DNA of 64,000 bases from Pseudoalteromonas rubra (lineage in GTDB: Bacteria > Pseudomonadota > Gammaproteobacteria > Enterobacterales > Alteromonadaceae): positions 1,334,501-1,398,500 of the forward strand of contig NZ_CP045429.1 of assembly GCF_005886805.2 (NCBI RefSeq), in the 5' to 3' direction. Positions 47,064 through 55,584 of this stretch are shown here, one piece after another. Below the pieces are notes generated by a model, which had not been told where the DNA came from, ran no database searches, and saw nothing but the letters and a program-made list of their open reading frames with translations. The translations under genes and the position numbers were made by a program. How positions within the stretch are numbered: position 1 is the first letter of the stretch; each line of letters begins with the position of its first letter.

Positions 47064-47089
47064 CTCATGGTTTAACTAGTCACCATGAG
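47064..47089. terminator. Weak hairpin after the Cache-GGDEF gene
   Basis: Arms ctcatggt and accatgag (8 bp) 14 bp after the stop. No T-run follows, so it is at best a weak terminator. The remaining 47,090-47,341 is AT-rich and should hold the promoter of the leader-peptide gene, though I could not pick a clear -35/-10 pair. Confidence 0.35.
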
Positions 47090-47341
47090 CACATATCTTC
47101 ATAGTTATCATTTCAGCTTGAAATTGCATTTTGTCGCATGATATTTCAAAGCAGTACCTTTAATATTAATATTTTCATGGTAACTTAGTTTTGGACGTAT
47201 TTGTCAATATAGTCTGGCCAAAATGTATTGTGGTTACAATTGTGTTAATTTAGGTTTGCAAGTTTGGTTTTGCTTGTTTAACATGATTGTAGCACGTGGC
47301 TAAGACTGTTCTATCTTAAAAAGAAACGTAAGGAAAAGCCC

Positions 47342-47518
47342 ATGAAAGCTTCTATCAATCGAAATGGTCATCGCTTAGGTGTGAAATCAAAAAAGCTTAA
47401 GCAGTTAACCAATCTTAATTTATCACAGGAACAGCTAGCTGAAGTCGTTGGCGGTGGCGGGGGATCTGATGGTGCCCAACCTACACGCCCCTTTCACTCT
47501 GCTCCTTATTGTTGCTAG
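47342..47518 (+). CDS. Double-glycine leader peptide, probable RiPP/bacteriocin precursor
   Basis: A 58-residue peptide, too short for most gene callers. ATG 47342 has AAGGAA upstream at ideal spacing. Residues 1-38 look like an export/processing leader: basic start, KSKKLKQLTNLNLSQEQL, then AEVVGG. Cleavage after Gly37-Gly38 would leave a Gly-rich core ending SDGAQPTRPFHSAPYCC, with a terminal Cys pair. Double-glycine leaders are cut by C39 peptidase transporters. No maturation enzyme or transporter is in the window, so the class is unknown. It sits 26 bp before a membrane-protein gene, possibly immunity or export. Confidence 0.75.
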   Translation: MKASINRNGHRLGVKSKKLKQLTNLNLSQEQLAEVVGGGGGSDGAQPTRPFHSAPYCC

Positions 47519-47544
47519 TAGAGTTTTTACATAAAGGATTGAGC

Positions 47545-48096
47545 ATGAATGAATTTTATATCGTGGCGGGGTGGGGAATACGCTTTCTTGAACTGATTGT
47601 TGTGCTTTTTGTACTCTTTTCGCTCAGGAAATATAGCTTTAGCTTGTTTTTTGGTGGGAAGTCGAGTTTAAAAACACCTGCCGATCATAAAATGCATTCA
47701 TGTTTTTTAACTGCGCTTGCCGTACTGGTTTTTCATGCCATCAGTGGTAGTTTAGCTACGTATATGTTGGACATAGAGGCGGGTAATCAGTTGGTGATCA
47801 AGCTGTATTACTTTGTGATAGTGTGCACAACCGCTGCTTATGCTGCCACTTTGTATTTACTTCATGTTATCAGAGGGTGCCATTTCGTCAGAGTGGCTCG
47901 GTATAGCCTATATATTACCTTATTCCTGATGTTATTAAACGCAGCACAGCTGGTCTTGAGAGGGTATCTGGGGAATGACCTGTTGTACTCTATATACGGT
48001 CCTGCAACTGTGGTTGCTAATCTGTGTGAGTGGCTGATTGTCGCCAAGTATCCGTTTTATAAATTTATGGAAACCCGGATCCGGCAGGAGGCTTAA
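47545..48096 (+). CDS. Membrane protein next to the leader peptide
   Basis: A 183-residue protein with four or five hydrophobic segments (for example IRFLELIVVLFVLFSL, LTALAVLVFHAISGSLATY, LYYFVIVCTTAAYAATLYLL, YSLYITLFLMLLNAAQLVL). ATG 47545, with AAAGGA upstream, follows the peptide stop by 26 bp; an in-frame ATG at 47509 lies inside the peptide gene. I recognise no family. By position it could give immunity or assist export, but this is only context. It is followed at 2 bp by a second small membrane-anchored protein. Confidence 0.8.
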   Translation: MNEFYIVAGWGIRFLELIVVLFVLFSLRKYSFSLFFGGKSSLKTPADHKMHSCFLTALAVLVFHAISGSLATYMLDIEAGNQLVIKLYYFVIVCTTAAYAATLYLLHVIRGCHFVRVARYSLYITLFLMLLNAAQLVLRGYLGNDLLYSIYGPATVVANLCEWLIVAKYPFYKFMETRIRQEA

Positions 48097-48098
48097 AC

Positions 48099-48440
48099 AT
48101 GTTGCTACTCGTTCTTACCTCTTTGGCTATTTTTTTGATGCTTGGTATTATTATAGGCGCTTGCATTCAGGGCGCTCAATTACATGGGCCAGAGCAAAAA
48201 GTGCAGGAATTTTTTACGCGTTTTCGTGCTGAAGAAGACACTAAACAAGAGCTATATGAATCCGCATACAGGATTGTGATGGATTTGGGTGAGGCGCTGG
48301 ATGAAGAAGATATTATTGCGCAATGTGACGCTGTGCGCAGTGCTCACGATAGAGCGCGTGCATTTAAAGCCTACGCGAAGGATCAACCGATACCCGAGCC
48401 TTCGAGAACAACTAGACAAGGGCTGAAGGTGGTCAAGTAA
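48099..48440 (+). CDS. Small membrane-anchored hypothetical protein
   Basis: A 113-residue protein. An N-terminal membrane segment (LVLTSLAIFLMLGIIIGACI, residues 4-23) is followed by an acidic helical cytosolic part (PEQKVQEFFTRFRAEEDTK, then LYESAYRIVMDLGEALDEE) and a Pro/Arg-rich tail. ATG 48099 has AGGAGG at good spacing, inside the end of the upstream gene. It is the last gene of the three-gene unit that starts with the leader peptide; a terminator follows. No family is recognised. Confidence 0.78.
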   Translation: MLLLVLTSLAIFLMLGIIIGACIQGAQLHGPEQKVQEFFTRFRAEEDTKQELYESAYRIVMDLGEALDEEDIIAQCDAVRSAHDRARAFKAYAKDQPIPEPSRTTRQGLKVVK

Positions 48441-48450
48441 GCGCGTTAAG

Positions 48451-48487
48451 GCGCTGACCTACAGCAGCAGAACAGCGCATTTTTTCG
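48451..48487 (+). terminator. Terminator of the leader-peptide unit
   Basis: Arms gcgctg (48451-48456) and cagcgc (48473-48478), followed by attttttcg. It ends the 47342-48440 unit just before the convergent phosphatase gene. Confidence 0.65.
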
Positions 48488-48492
48488 TTCGC

Positions 48493-50205
48493 CTAAAATG
48501 TAATGATGGTTGATACGGCTTCTTCTTCAGCCGTTTCTATCGACATTTTAATGGTCCGTTTTTGCCAGTCTATATCCAGCATGCCATAGTTACTACCCGA
48601 CTTATTGATTAAGTGGCGGTTGCTGGTGGTGAGATCTGCGATGTTTTTGCTGACAACGCCAACCTGACCTGTCGGTATGGTTGCGCCACTGGCAGCACAA
48701 TTACCCCATTCACCTTTAACGCCATTGCCGCTCTCATCGACTTCGGTGTAACACCAGGGTTTGTCATGATCCCGGGTAATACACCCTTGATAGGTTACCG
48801 CGGCATATTTAGCAGGGAATTTGCACTGTTTGTTGTAGTTACCGTCTCCTTTGGTATCGGCATAGACAGGTAAACGTAACGGGTTTTCGATGTGATATGG
48901 CCAGTTTTGTCCAAATCCGGAAGCAGTGACCTCATAAACTCTGGCCATATTTCCATATTCACTGCTGGCAGGGATCTCTTTTTGTAATAATTCACCCCAG
49001 TGTTGGTCGCCAGATAAGAAGATCACTGCTTTTGCATTACCCGTATTGATTGACTTCTGTACTAACCTAAGCAGGCGTTCGCGCTCCAGAGGCACTTCAG
49101 CCCAGGATTCATAACTTGTACCCGACATGTCGGATTCCTGTAGGTTGCTTAGTGCCTGTTCGAACTTTTTACCATCTCCATAGGCACAATAGCTATTCCG
49201 ACTGCGACCCTGATACAAAGGTGGCAGAACCTGTATCCCACTGGCAATTAACTTAATTTCGGATGGCTTGCTAAGCTCTTTTTCCAGCCATTGCCACTGT
49301 TGTTCACCCAAGATGGTCGTTGCGTCACCTTCACAGGCTCCATAGCTGGAAAAGGTGGGTGAGCGAAAGTAACGCGCATCTAGCGTGATCACATGCGTTT
49401 GCTCTCCTTTTTGTCCCAGCATTTTCGCTTCATAGATACCTGCCTGACCATTGAGCCTGGGATCGTCCGCCTTGGCATCAAAATGGCGTAAATATTCCAG
49501 TTGGCTCTCGGCACGTTTAGGATAGTGTTTACCATCATTGTTACGGCCAAAGTCGTGATCATCCCAGGTTGCCATAACCGGTATTTCAGCAGCAAGAAAC
49601 TTTTGGTAGTCTGAATTACGCTTCTTATCATCATATTTTTGGCGCATTGTACTCATGTCTTCGGTGTCTGCGTAAATATTGTCACCTAGCCAGAAAAATA
49701 AGTCAGGCTTATGTCCTATCAGGCGTGCCAGAGCAGCAGGCATGTCGCCTTTTGTTTTAAAGCAAGAACCCAGCGCGACACGATCCAGGCGCTTCTCTGG
49801 TTGCGGATGCGTGTGACTCATCAGGGGATCAGGCGTTTGTGTCGCGCACTCTTCCCAGCTTCCCTGCTCGTCAACATAACACCAGGGGGCACTGTGATTA
49901 CGTGTAGAGCAGCCGTAAAACTGCTCGCCCAGATAGTTGGAGGGGGTCTTACAGCTTTTCCCGGAGACTGTAGTAAATGCGGGGATGGTTTCAATCCGGA
50001 CATTGCCCCAGCTGGAGCCATCAGTGGCTTGCTTAAGGTAACACCACTGACTACCTGAGTTATTTTTATCCGTTGTGCCCTGATAACTGGCACCCATATA
50101 GCTAAATGTGTTCTGACACTGGTCGTAATGCACCTCTGGGGCGCTCAGTGCATGGAAACTGCCAAATACAGTGCTGATGCTGAGCAGTAAGCGTATTGTC
50201 TTCAT
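48493..50205 (-). CDS. Secreted PhoD-like phosphatase with FN2-like modules
   Basis: A 570-residue exported protein (signal peptide MKTIRLLLSISTVFGSFHALSA). The core (about 140-455) is a PhoD-type metallophosphatase: VALGSCFK, FFWLGDNIYADTEDM, MATWDDHDFGRNND and FLSGDQHWGELL supply the metal ligands. Three fibronectin-type-II/kringle-like modules flank it: about 30-75 (two Cys lost), 86-122 (CKTPSNYLGEQFYGCSTRN..PWCY) and 460-510 (YQGCITRDHDKPWCY..WGNC). I use ATG 50205; ATG 50241 would spoil the signal peptide. It could act on extracellular phosphate esters while the modules hold it to a surface or polymer. Confidence 0.88.
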   Translation of the reverse strand: MKTIRLLLSISTVFGSFHALSAPEVHYDQCQNTFSYMGASYQGTTDKNNSGSQWCYLKQATDGSSWGNVRIETIPAFTTVSGKSCKTPSNYLGEQFYGCSTRNHSAPWCYVDEQGSWEECATQTPDPLMSHTHPQPEKRLDRVALGSCFKTKGDMPAALARLIGHKPDLFFWLGDNIYADTEDMSTMRQKYDDKKRNSDYQKFLAAEIPVMATWDDHDFGRNNDGKHYPKRAESQLEYLRHFDAKADDPRLNGQAGIYEAKMLGQKGEQTHVITLDARYFRSPTFSSYGACEGDATTILGEQQWQWLEKELSKPSEIKLIASGIQVLPPLYQGRSRNSYCAYGDGKKFEQALSNLQESDMSGTSYESWAEVPLERERLLRLVQKSINTGNAKAVIFLSGDQHWGELLQKEIPASSEYGNMARVYEVTASGFGQNWPYHIENPLRLPVYADTKGDGNYNKQCKFPAKYAAVTYQGCITRDHDKPWCYTEVDESGNGVKGEWGNCAASGATIPTGQVGVVSKNIADLTTSNRHLINKSGSNYGMLDIDWQKRTIKMSIETAEEEAVSTIITF

Positions 50206-50241
50206 TATTTTACCTGGTATTAACGCAAGCGAAGTAAACAA

Positions 50242-51171
50242 GTTGCGCTTGCAAGTTCTGTGTGTATTTCCTTTGTTAATTCAACCCAGATGTTCTTTGC
50301 AATTTGCATAGTTTTGGTGCACGGGAAGCCTCGTCCTATTGAGGAAGGCGCAATTTTAGAGACAAGATGTGAAATAATGTTTTCAACTTTATGTCAAAAT
50401 AAAGTTGATTGGCGCTTTTGATTTTATTGTTGAGGATTTTTGTTTACTGGAGGTGTTGAGTGAATTAGTGCTTAAAGTGAAAGAGCGAGGAGGTGTGGAG
50501 TTGCCCGTTTTTTGTGTCTAAAAGGTGTGTTTTGTATATATCTTGGTTTTTATTGTGTCTTTTTTGTTTTTATGAATTTCTTCATTGCTACCTTTGAATG
50601 ACTTGAGGCCCTTCATGACAATCTTAAATGATTGGCAATGAGGTCTGAAGGCAATAACTTATTATAAAATATTAGATTGATTGGGAAGTGAGTAGTTACT
50701 TTTAATGGCTGAGTGATGTCATTTTGTAGTTTTACTTTATTGTTGAGTTAATTCGAATGTTCAATATTATTTAATAGGTTTTTTAAAATTTTCAATGGGT
50801 ATTTTTTGTCCTTTTTGGTTTGCTTAATTTGATTTTATTAAATAATTAAAATGACGTTATCATTAAAGAGATAAAACTTAAAAACTGAGCAAAGAAGAGC
50901 AACTGCCGCTCAAAGGCACACGTCGTGATTGTTGTAGGTAGTGGCTGGTATACCCAGACAGGATGTTATGAGGACGGTTGTTAACTTAGATAAGGTTTTA
51001 CATTCTAAATGGTCATTTTCTGAGTCTTAAATACTTGGCTCACTTTGATAGTTCTGGTGGCTCATTTGGTTATCTGCAATCCTATTTTAGTAAGGGAACG
51101 AAATTTATAGAGTAAGTTAATGTTCATTTATGCTTAGAGGGGCGCTTTATTTAATTAAAAGGAAATTAGTT
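50242..51171. other. AT-rich intergenic region of about 930 bp
   Basis: No supported gene. It contains long T and A runs, several very short frames and no conserved RNA shape I recognise. A frame at 50453-50521 (VLSELVLKVKERGGV...) has a ribosome-like GGAGG and a double Gly, but is too short to accept. The composition differs clearly from neighbouring coding DNA, which fits an acquired or decaying region that ends in the broken leader peptide. Confidence 0.6.
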
Positions 51172-51286
51172 ATGAAACTAAAAGTGAAAGAAAAAATTAA
51201 AAAGTTTCTATGTCACTATGAGTTTCAATGCGAAGGAAATGATGAAGCTCGCGGGGGGCTGGGACTTTTGCATGAATAGGTGCTGA
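51172..51286 (+). pseudogene. Second double-glycine leader peptide, interrupted by one-base shift
   Basis: ATG 51172 (AAAAGGAAA upstream) opens a frame beginning MKLKVKEK that meets a stop at 51277-51279. One base removed from the A6 run at 51191-51196 joins it to the +1 frame, giving a 37-residue peptide: MKLKVKEKLKSFYVTMSF, then NAKEMMKLAGG, then the short core WDFCMNRC and a stop at 51284-51286. This matches the leader type at 47342 (KKLK..., helical part, GG). It may be a decayed gene, a sequence error in the A-run, or a gene expressed by slippage. The next 344 bp to 51630 hold no gene. Confidence 0.6.
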
Positions 51287-51630
51287 GAAGTACCTTGCCA
51301 AACATTGTAATCATCACTTCAGCACGCCTTAATTGGTCATACCTGATTGACATCAAAAACTAATTATTAATTACTAGTATCAAAGTATTAAAAGGTGTAG
51401 GTTGATCCTGCATCTAATTAATTTTAATAACTAAATTCATGTCTAAGGTGGCGTGCTTGTGGAAGTCACATCTCCATAGTGTTGCGCTATTGTAGTTTGA
51501 CATGGTGTATTTGCCGCTGCTGACGTACCAAATTGCTGATTTTCAAAGGGGTTAAGTCGCAGTGGCTGTGGTTTGCATTGGCCTATCCCCCCTGCCCGGA
51601 ATAGGTTTGCTTTGTACTGTAGGAGTTCAC

Positions 51631-53937
51631 GTGCAATTAAAAAACCGTCTTAGTATCGTTGCTGTTCTGCTAGCTGTTGTCCCCTTACTTATTACCTGTT
51701 TTGTTATCGGTGTTTTGGCTTACCAGGAAGGAAAAGCCGCCGTGACGAAGGAAATCGAAAATAACCTGGTTTCACGTCGTAACGCGATGCAAGCTCAGGT
51801 TGAGCGTTACTTTAAAACTATCTCGGATCAGGTGGTAACACTGGCGGGATCTACTATGGTGGTTGACGCCAGTCGGGCTTTTTCTGCTGCATTTGCGAGT
51901 TATCCCCGCGCCCGGGAGGCTGAATTGTCTCTGAGCCGCTTCTATGAAACTCAGTTTCTTGACCAATATAGACAAAAAAATCCTGGTGACAGCCTCAGCG
52001 CGAATAGCCTTTTTACGCGACTGAGCCCTACTGCACGTGGGCTACAAAGTCACTATATTGCGGCTAATCCCAATCCGTTAGGGAGCAAAGATCAACTGCT
52101 GGATGCAGGGGATAACAGCACCTATAGTGCCGTACACCGCCGTTATCACAAAGCACTGCGCGAGTTTCAGGCACGTTTTGGCTTCTACGATGTGTTTATT
52201 ACCAATCCTCAGGGTGATGTGGTGTATTCCGTATTTAAGGAACTCGACTTCGCAACATCACTGACCAACGGTCCATTTCGCGAGTCTGGTTTAGCACGTG
52301 CCTATGAAGCAGCCCGTACCCAGCATGTACGTGAAGGACACTTTATTGACTTTAGCCCCTATATGCCCTCTTACAATGCCGCGGCAGGGTTTATCAGTTC
52401 TGCAATTCTGGCTGATGACGGCACTTTACTGGGTACTTTGATATTTCAACTGCCTGTGGATGAAATTAACCGTATGTTGACATTAAATGGGCAATGGCAT
52501 GAGCAAGGGCTGGGTGACAGTGGCGAGCTTTATTTGGTCAATCAAAATAAAATATTGCTAAATAACAGTCGATTTTTTGTGGAAGATCCGGGTGGCTTTA
52601 TTGCTCAGCTCAGATCATTTGATGTCGACAAAGACATGGTGGATAACATTGAACAGCAACATACCACCATAGGCACATTGCGAATTGACTCCCCAGGCAC
52701 CCGGGCTGCGCTGTCAGGTCAGAGCGGTTTTGCCATTTTCTCTGACTACCGGGCTGTTTCGGTGGCATCGGCTTACGCGCCGTTAGAAATCGACGGGCTA
52801 CACTGGGCGATCGTGAGCGAAATTGATGAAAGCGAAGCGTTTGCCATGATTTCTGAGCTAAAGTATTCCGTGCTTCGATCCTCAGTATTATTTGTGTCTG
52901 TGGCGGCAATCATAGCCAGTGTGGTGGGTTTCTTTGTTGCTAACCGGGTTACACGGCCTGTTATTGCTGCCAGTAATGCGATCCGTGGTATCGCAGATAA
53001 TAACGATTTCAGGTTGCGTGCGCCCGATGAGGGTGATGATGAGATCCGCGATTTAAGTCGTTCGGTCAATAGCCTGGTTGAGCGGTTGCAGCAAAATTTT
53101 GCAGACTTATTGCACAGTGCTCATACGCTCAAAGAAATGTCGACGGCGCTGTCAGAGCGGGTCGCGGGACTGATTGACGGGGTGAATAAGCAGTCTCAGG
53201 ATTGTGAGCAATCGGCGACTGCCGGGCAGCAAATGCAGCACACAGTTCAGGAGGTGGCAAGCAGTGCGCTGAATACCTCGGAGCAGACCCAGCAGGTAAG
53301 TACACTGACTTCTCAGACTAATCAGCTGGTGGAGCACTGTGCTGATGTCTCGGAACAGTTGGCTGAGGAGATGGATAAAGTCGGTGAAGTGATGAATGGG
53401 TTGTCGTCTCAGAGTGAACAGATAGGCAGTGTGCTTGATGTGATCCAGGCCATTGCTGAACAAACTAACTTACTGGCATTGAATGCAGCTATTGAGGCGG
53501 CGCGAGCCGGTGAATCAGGACGCGGGTTTGCGGTGGTCGCAGATGAAGTTCGTGGCCTGGCTCAGCGTACTCAGCAGGCGACAGAAGAAATTGAACAGAT
53601 GATCAAATCGCTGCAAAGTGGGGTTGGTGAAGCACGTCAGTCAGTGCAACAAAGTCGTGAGCGCTCTGTTGATAATGCTCAGACATCTGAACGGGCAAAG
53701 GGGTCCCTGATCGATGTGTCTGATGCGATTGAGCAGATTGTGGCTATGAATACACAGGTGGCGACTGCGGCGGAGGAGCAGTCGGCGGTGGTTGCACAGA
53801 TCAGTCAAGCCATCAGTGCCATCAGTGAAGAAGCCAATGGTAATTTGGAACGTAGCCAGGATATTGACGACCGATCACAACATTTGGCGAAGTTAGCCGT
53901 ACAATTAGACGACATTCTGGCGCGTTATCAGGTGTGA
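51631..53937 (+). CDS. Methyl-accepting chemotaxis protein (double-Cache type)
   Basis: A 768-residue chemoreceptor. GTG 51631 is preferred, with AGGAG at good spacing; ATG 51562 would add an unlikely 23 residues. A first membrane segment (8-32) is followed by a large periplasmic dCache-like sensor (35-395; [20 protein letters not shown]), a second segment (about 410-430), HAMP (430-485), and a signalling domain whose tip is [20 protein letters not shown], followed by [18 protein letters not shown]. It has no C-terminal CheR pentapeptide. The ligand is unknown; dCache receptors often bind amino acids. Confidence 0.93.
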   Translation: MQLKNRLSIVAVLLAVVPLLITCFVIGVLAYQEGKAAVTKEIENNLVSRRNAMQAQVERYFKTISDQVVTLAGSTMVVDASRAFSAAFASYPRAREAELSLSRFYETQFLDQYRQKNPGDSLSANSLFTRLSPTARGLQSHYIAANPNPLGSKDQLLDAGDNSTYSAVHRRYHKALREFQARFGFYDVFITNPQGDVVYSVFKELDFATSLTNGPFRESGLARAYEAARTQHVREGHFIDFSPYMPSYNAAAGFISSAILADDGTLLGTLIFQLPVDEINRMLTLNGQWHEQGLGDSGELYLVNQNKILLNNSRFFVEDPGGFIAQLRSFDVDKDMVDNIEQQHTTIGTLRIDSPGTRAALSGQSGFAIFSDYRAVSVASAYAPLEIDGLHWAIVSEIDESEAFAMISELKYSVLRSSVLFVSVAAIIASVVGFFVANRVTRPVIAASNAIRGIADNNDFRLRAPDEGDDEIRDLSRSVNSLVERLQQNFADLLHSAHTLKEMSTALSERVAGLIDGVNKQSQDCEQSATAGQQMQHTVQEVASSALNTSEQTQQVSTLTSQTNQLVEHCADVSEQLAEEMDKVGEVMNGLSSQSEQIGSVLDVIQAIAEQTNLLALNAAIEAARAGESGRGFAVVADEVRGLAQRTQQATEEIEQMIKSLQSGVGEARQSVQQSRERSVDNAQTSERAKGSLIDVSDAIEQIVAMNTQVATAAEEQSAVVAQISQAISAISEEANGNLERSQDIDDRSQHLAKLAVQLDDILARYQV

Positions 53938-53989
53938 TTTTTTCACATCAGCCAGAGTGCAGTGAGCGGGTGCAAAATACCGTATCAGC

Positions 53990-54703
53990 TCACCTTTTAT
54001 TACGGGGAGGATCTTTGGCGATATAGGAGGTTTCACCCACAGGCCGGTATTGACTGGGTTTATCTATCTGAATGGCAGCCAGACGTTGATATAAATGAGG
54101 GATCAGCAAATGCGTAAAGCGGCCACCATCATGTATTGTGCTGTCCAGCCAGGCATTGAGTTCAGCAGGGTCGGGTGGCAGGATCAGAGGGCTGGCTTTA
54201 TCATGATAGCAGCGCAGCTTAGGATGTGCTGGCAAGGTGATGACTGAGCAGGAGTAGTGCTTTTGCCCGCTGTCCGGGTGGTACCACACTTTATATAATC
54301 CGCCTAAACATAACGCCCCGTCTGCGGCGATAAAATCGTAATAATGTTGTGGTTTACCCTGTGCAAACTGGGTTTCGCCAAAGCCTTTTACCACGATAAT
54401 ACAACGACTGTAGTGAAACGGCTGATAGGCAGCACTGCCTTTGACATGCAGTTTGTCATAGCGGCTATTGAATGAGGTGTATTTAGATGGCTTAAAGCCT
54501 TGCCCGGGCTGTGGATCCAGTAATAGCCACCAGGTTGCGTTGCTGAGCTGTCGCTGGCCGTTTTCTTCATGAACAATACAGATGCTGTCAGTTGCCTTTT
54601 TAAAACGGCCAAAGTGCATTGTCTCTTTGGGGTTTGCAATACCTAACCCTGCTAATACCTCGATCACAAAAGGATCATCGGTGATATTTAATCGTCCACA
54701 CAT
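53990..54703 (-). CDS. SRAP (YedK/HMCES-like) family protein
   Basis: A 237-residue protein of the SOS-response-associated peptidase family, which covalently protects abasic sites in single-stranded DNA through Cys2. It starts MCGRLNIT, so Cys2 is present after Met removal. Other family parts are FNSRYDKLHV, VVKGFGETQ (the Glu position) and SVITLPAHPKLRCYHDKASP (His position), more divergent than in E. coli YedK. It is divergent from the SOS mutasome operon with 180 bp between, in keeping with a DNA-damage role. Confidence 0.85.
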   Translation of the reverse strand: MCGRLNITDDPFVIEVLAGLGIANPKETMHFGRFKKATDSICIVHEENGQRQLSNATWWLLLDPQPGQGFKPSKYTSFNSRYDKLHVKGSAAYQPFHYSRCIIVVKGFGETQFAQGKPQHYYDFIAADGALCLGGLYKVWYHPDSGQKHYSCSVITLPAHPKLRCYHDKASPLILPPDPAELNAWLDSTIHDGGRFTHLLIPHLYQRLAAIQIDKPSQYRPVGETSYIAKDPPRNKR

Positions 54704-54828
54704 ACTATGCTCCTGTTGTCTTAATTACTTTAGCTGACTTTGAATGTAACTGCTTGATCTGGATTAAGTGTTTTATGCTTTTCGGATACCTTAACGCGCC
54801 TGTCTGGTACGCGTCGCTCACAGCATGC

Positions 54829-54870
54829 TTGCACTTTGCTCAACAGTAATTATACTGTATAAATATACAG
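54829..54870 (+). promoter_or_regulatory. SOS promoter of imuA with LexA box
   Basis: The sequence ctgtataaatatacag (54855-54870) matches the LexA consensus CTGT-N8-ACAG with perfect outer halves. It overlaps a -10 tatact (54851-54856), 16 bp from -35 ttgcac (54829-54834). LexA binding would block the promoter until DNA damage. No separate box was found for the divergent SRAP gene. Confidence 0.88.
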
Positions 54871-54883
54871 TTTGAGGTGTGTG

Positions 54884-55579
54884 ATGAGTAATTTAATCGA
54901 ACTATTAGAGCGTCAGGATCTGGTATGGCAGGGGGCAGGGCTTGCAAAGCGTCAACAGCAGCAGCGGGCTGTCACTGCGACGGGGTTTGCTGAATTAGAC
55001 AAACATTTGCAGGGCGGCTTTCCCAAAGTAGGTGTGGTTGATTTACATACAGAGCTGGGGATTGGTGAACTCAGGTTGTTATTACCCAGCCTGATACAGC
55101 AAGATGGCCTGACTGCGGTCATTACACCCCCAGCACGATTGAATGCCGATGCATTACAGAGTACCGGAATGGATACCAGTAAACTCCTGGAGATCACACC
55201 CGGATCTCCACAAGAAGCGTTGTGGGCCGCTGAACAATGTTTGAAAAGCGGTGCCTGCAACAGTGTATTGCTATGGCATGGTGAGCTACAGGTACACCAG
55301 GTAAAACGTTTACAACTGGCGGCTAGCACGGGTGAAGCGTGCCTGTATTTACTGCGTCATGAATACCATTGCCAGGGGACGTTGCCGGTGTCTTTAAGCC
55401 TGGGTCTTAGTCCGCATGCGAGTGGCCTGAATATCACTATTAAAAAGCGCCGAGGTGGCTGGGCTCAGTCCCAGTTTGCATTGGATATGTCATCGCACTG
55501 GCCTGAACTGACCGAGCACTTCCATACCCAGTGCAAAGAAATTCCGGATACAGTGCGGCAGTATCGTACTGGCGGATAG
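54884..55579 (+). CDS. imuA: ImuA, SOS mutasome protein (RecA/SulA-like)
   Basis: A 231-residue protein. ATG 54884 has GAGG six bases upstream. It opens MSNLIELLERQDLVWQG, followed by GFAELDKHLQGGFPK, a RecA-core-like region (VGVVDLHTELGIGELRLLLP) and helices. This is the usual first gene of imuA-imuB-dnaE2 cassettes, in which ImuA and ImuB help the error-prone polymerase work past damaged bases. The LexA box is 14 bp before the start. ImuB starts 6 bp after its stop. Confidence 0.88.
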   Translation: MSNLIELLERQDLVWQGAGLAKRQQQQRAVTATGFAELDKHLQGGFPKVGVVDLHTELGIGELRLLLPSLIQQDGLTAVITPPARLNADALQSTGMDTSKLLEITPGSPQEALWAAEQCLKSGACNSVLLWHGELQVHQVKRLQLAASTGEACLYLLRHEYHCQGTLPVSLSLGLSPHASGLNITIKKRRGGWAQSQFALDMSSHWPELTEHFHTQCKEIPDTVRQYRTGG

Positions 55580-55584
55580 TAACC

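Noticed and set aside
50453..50521. Short frame with GGAGG and a double Gly (VLSELVLKVKERGGV...)
   Set aside because: Only about 22 codons from a GTG or TTG start; likely chance in AT-rich DNA, though it could be checked together with the leader peptides.
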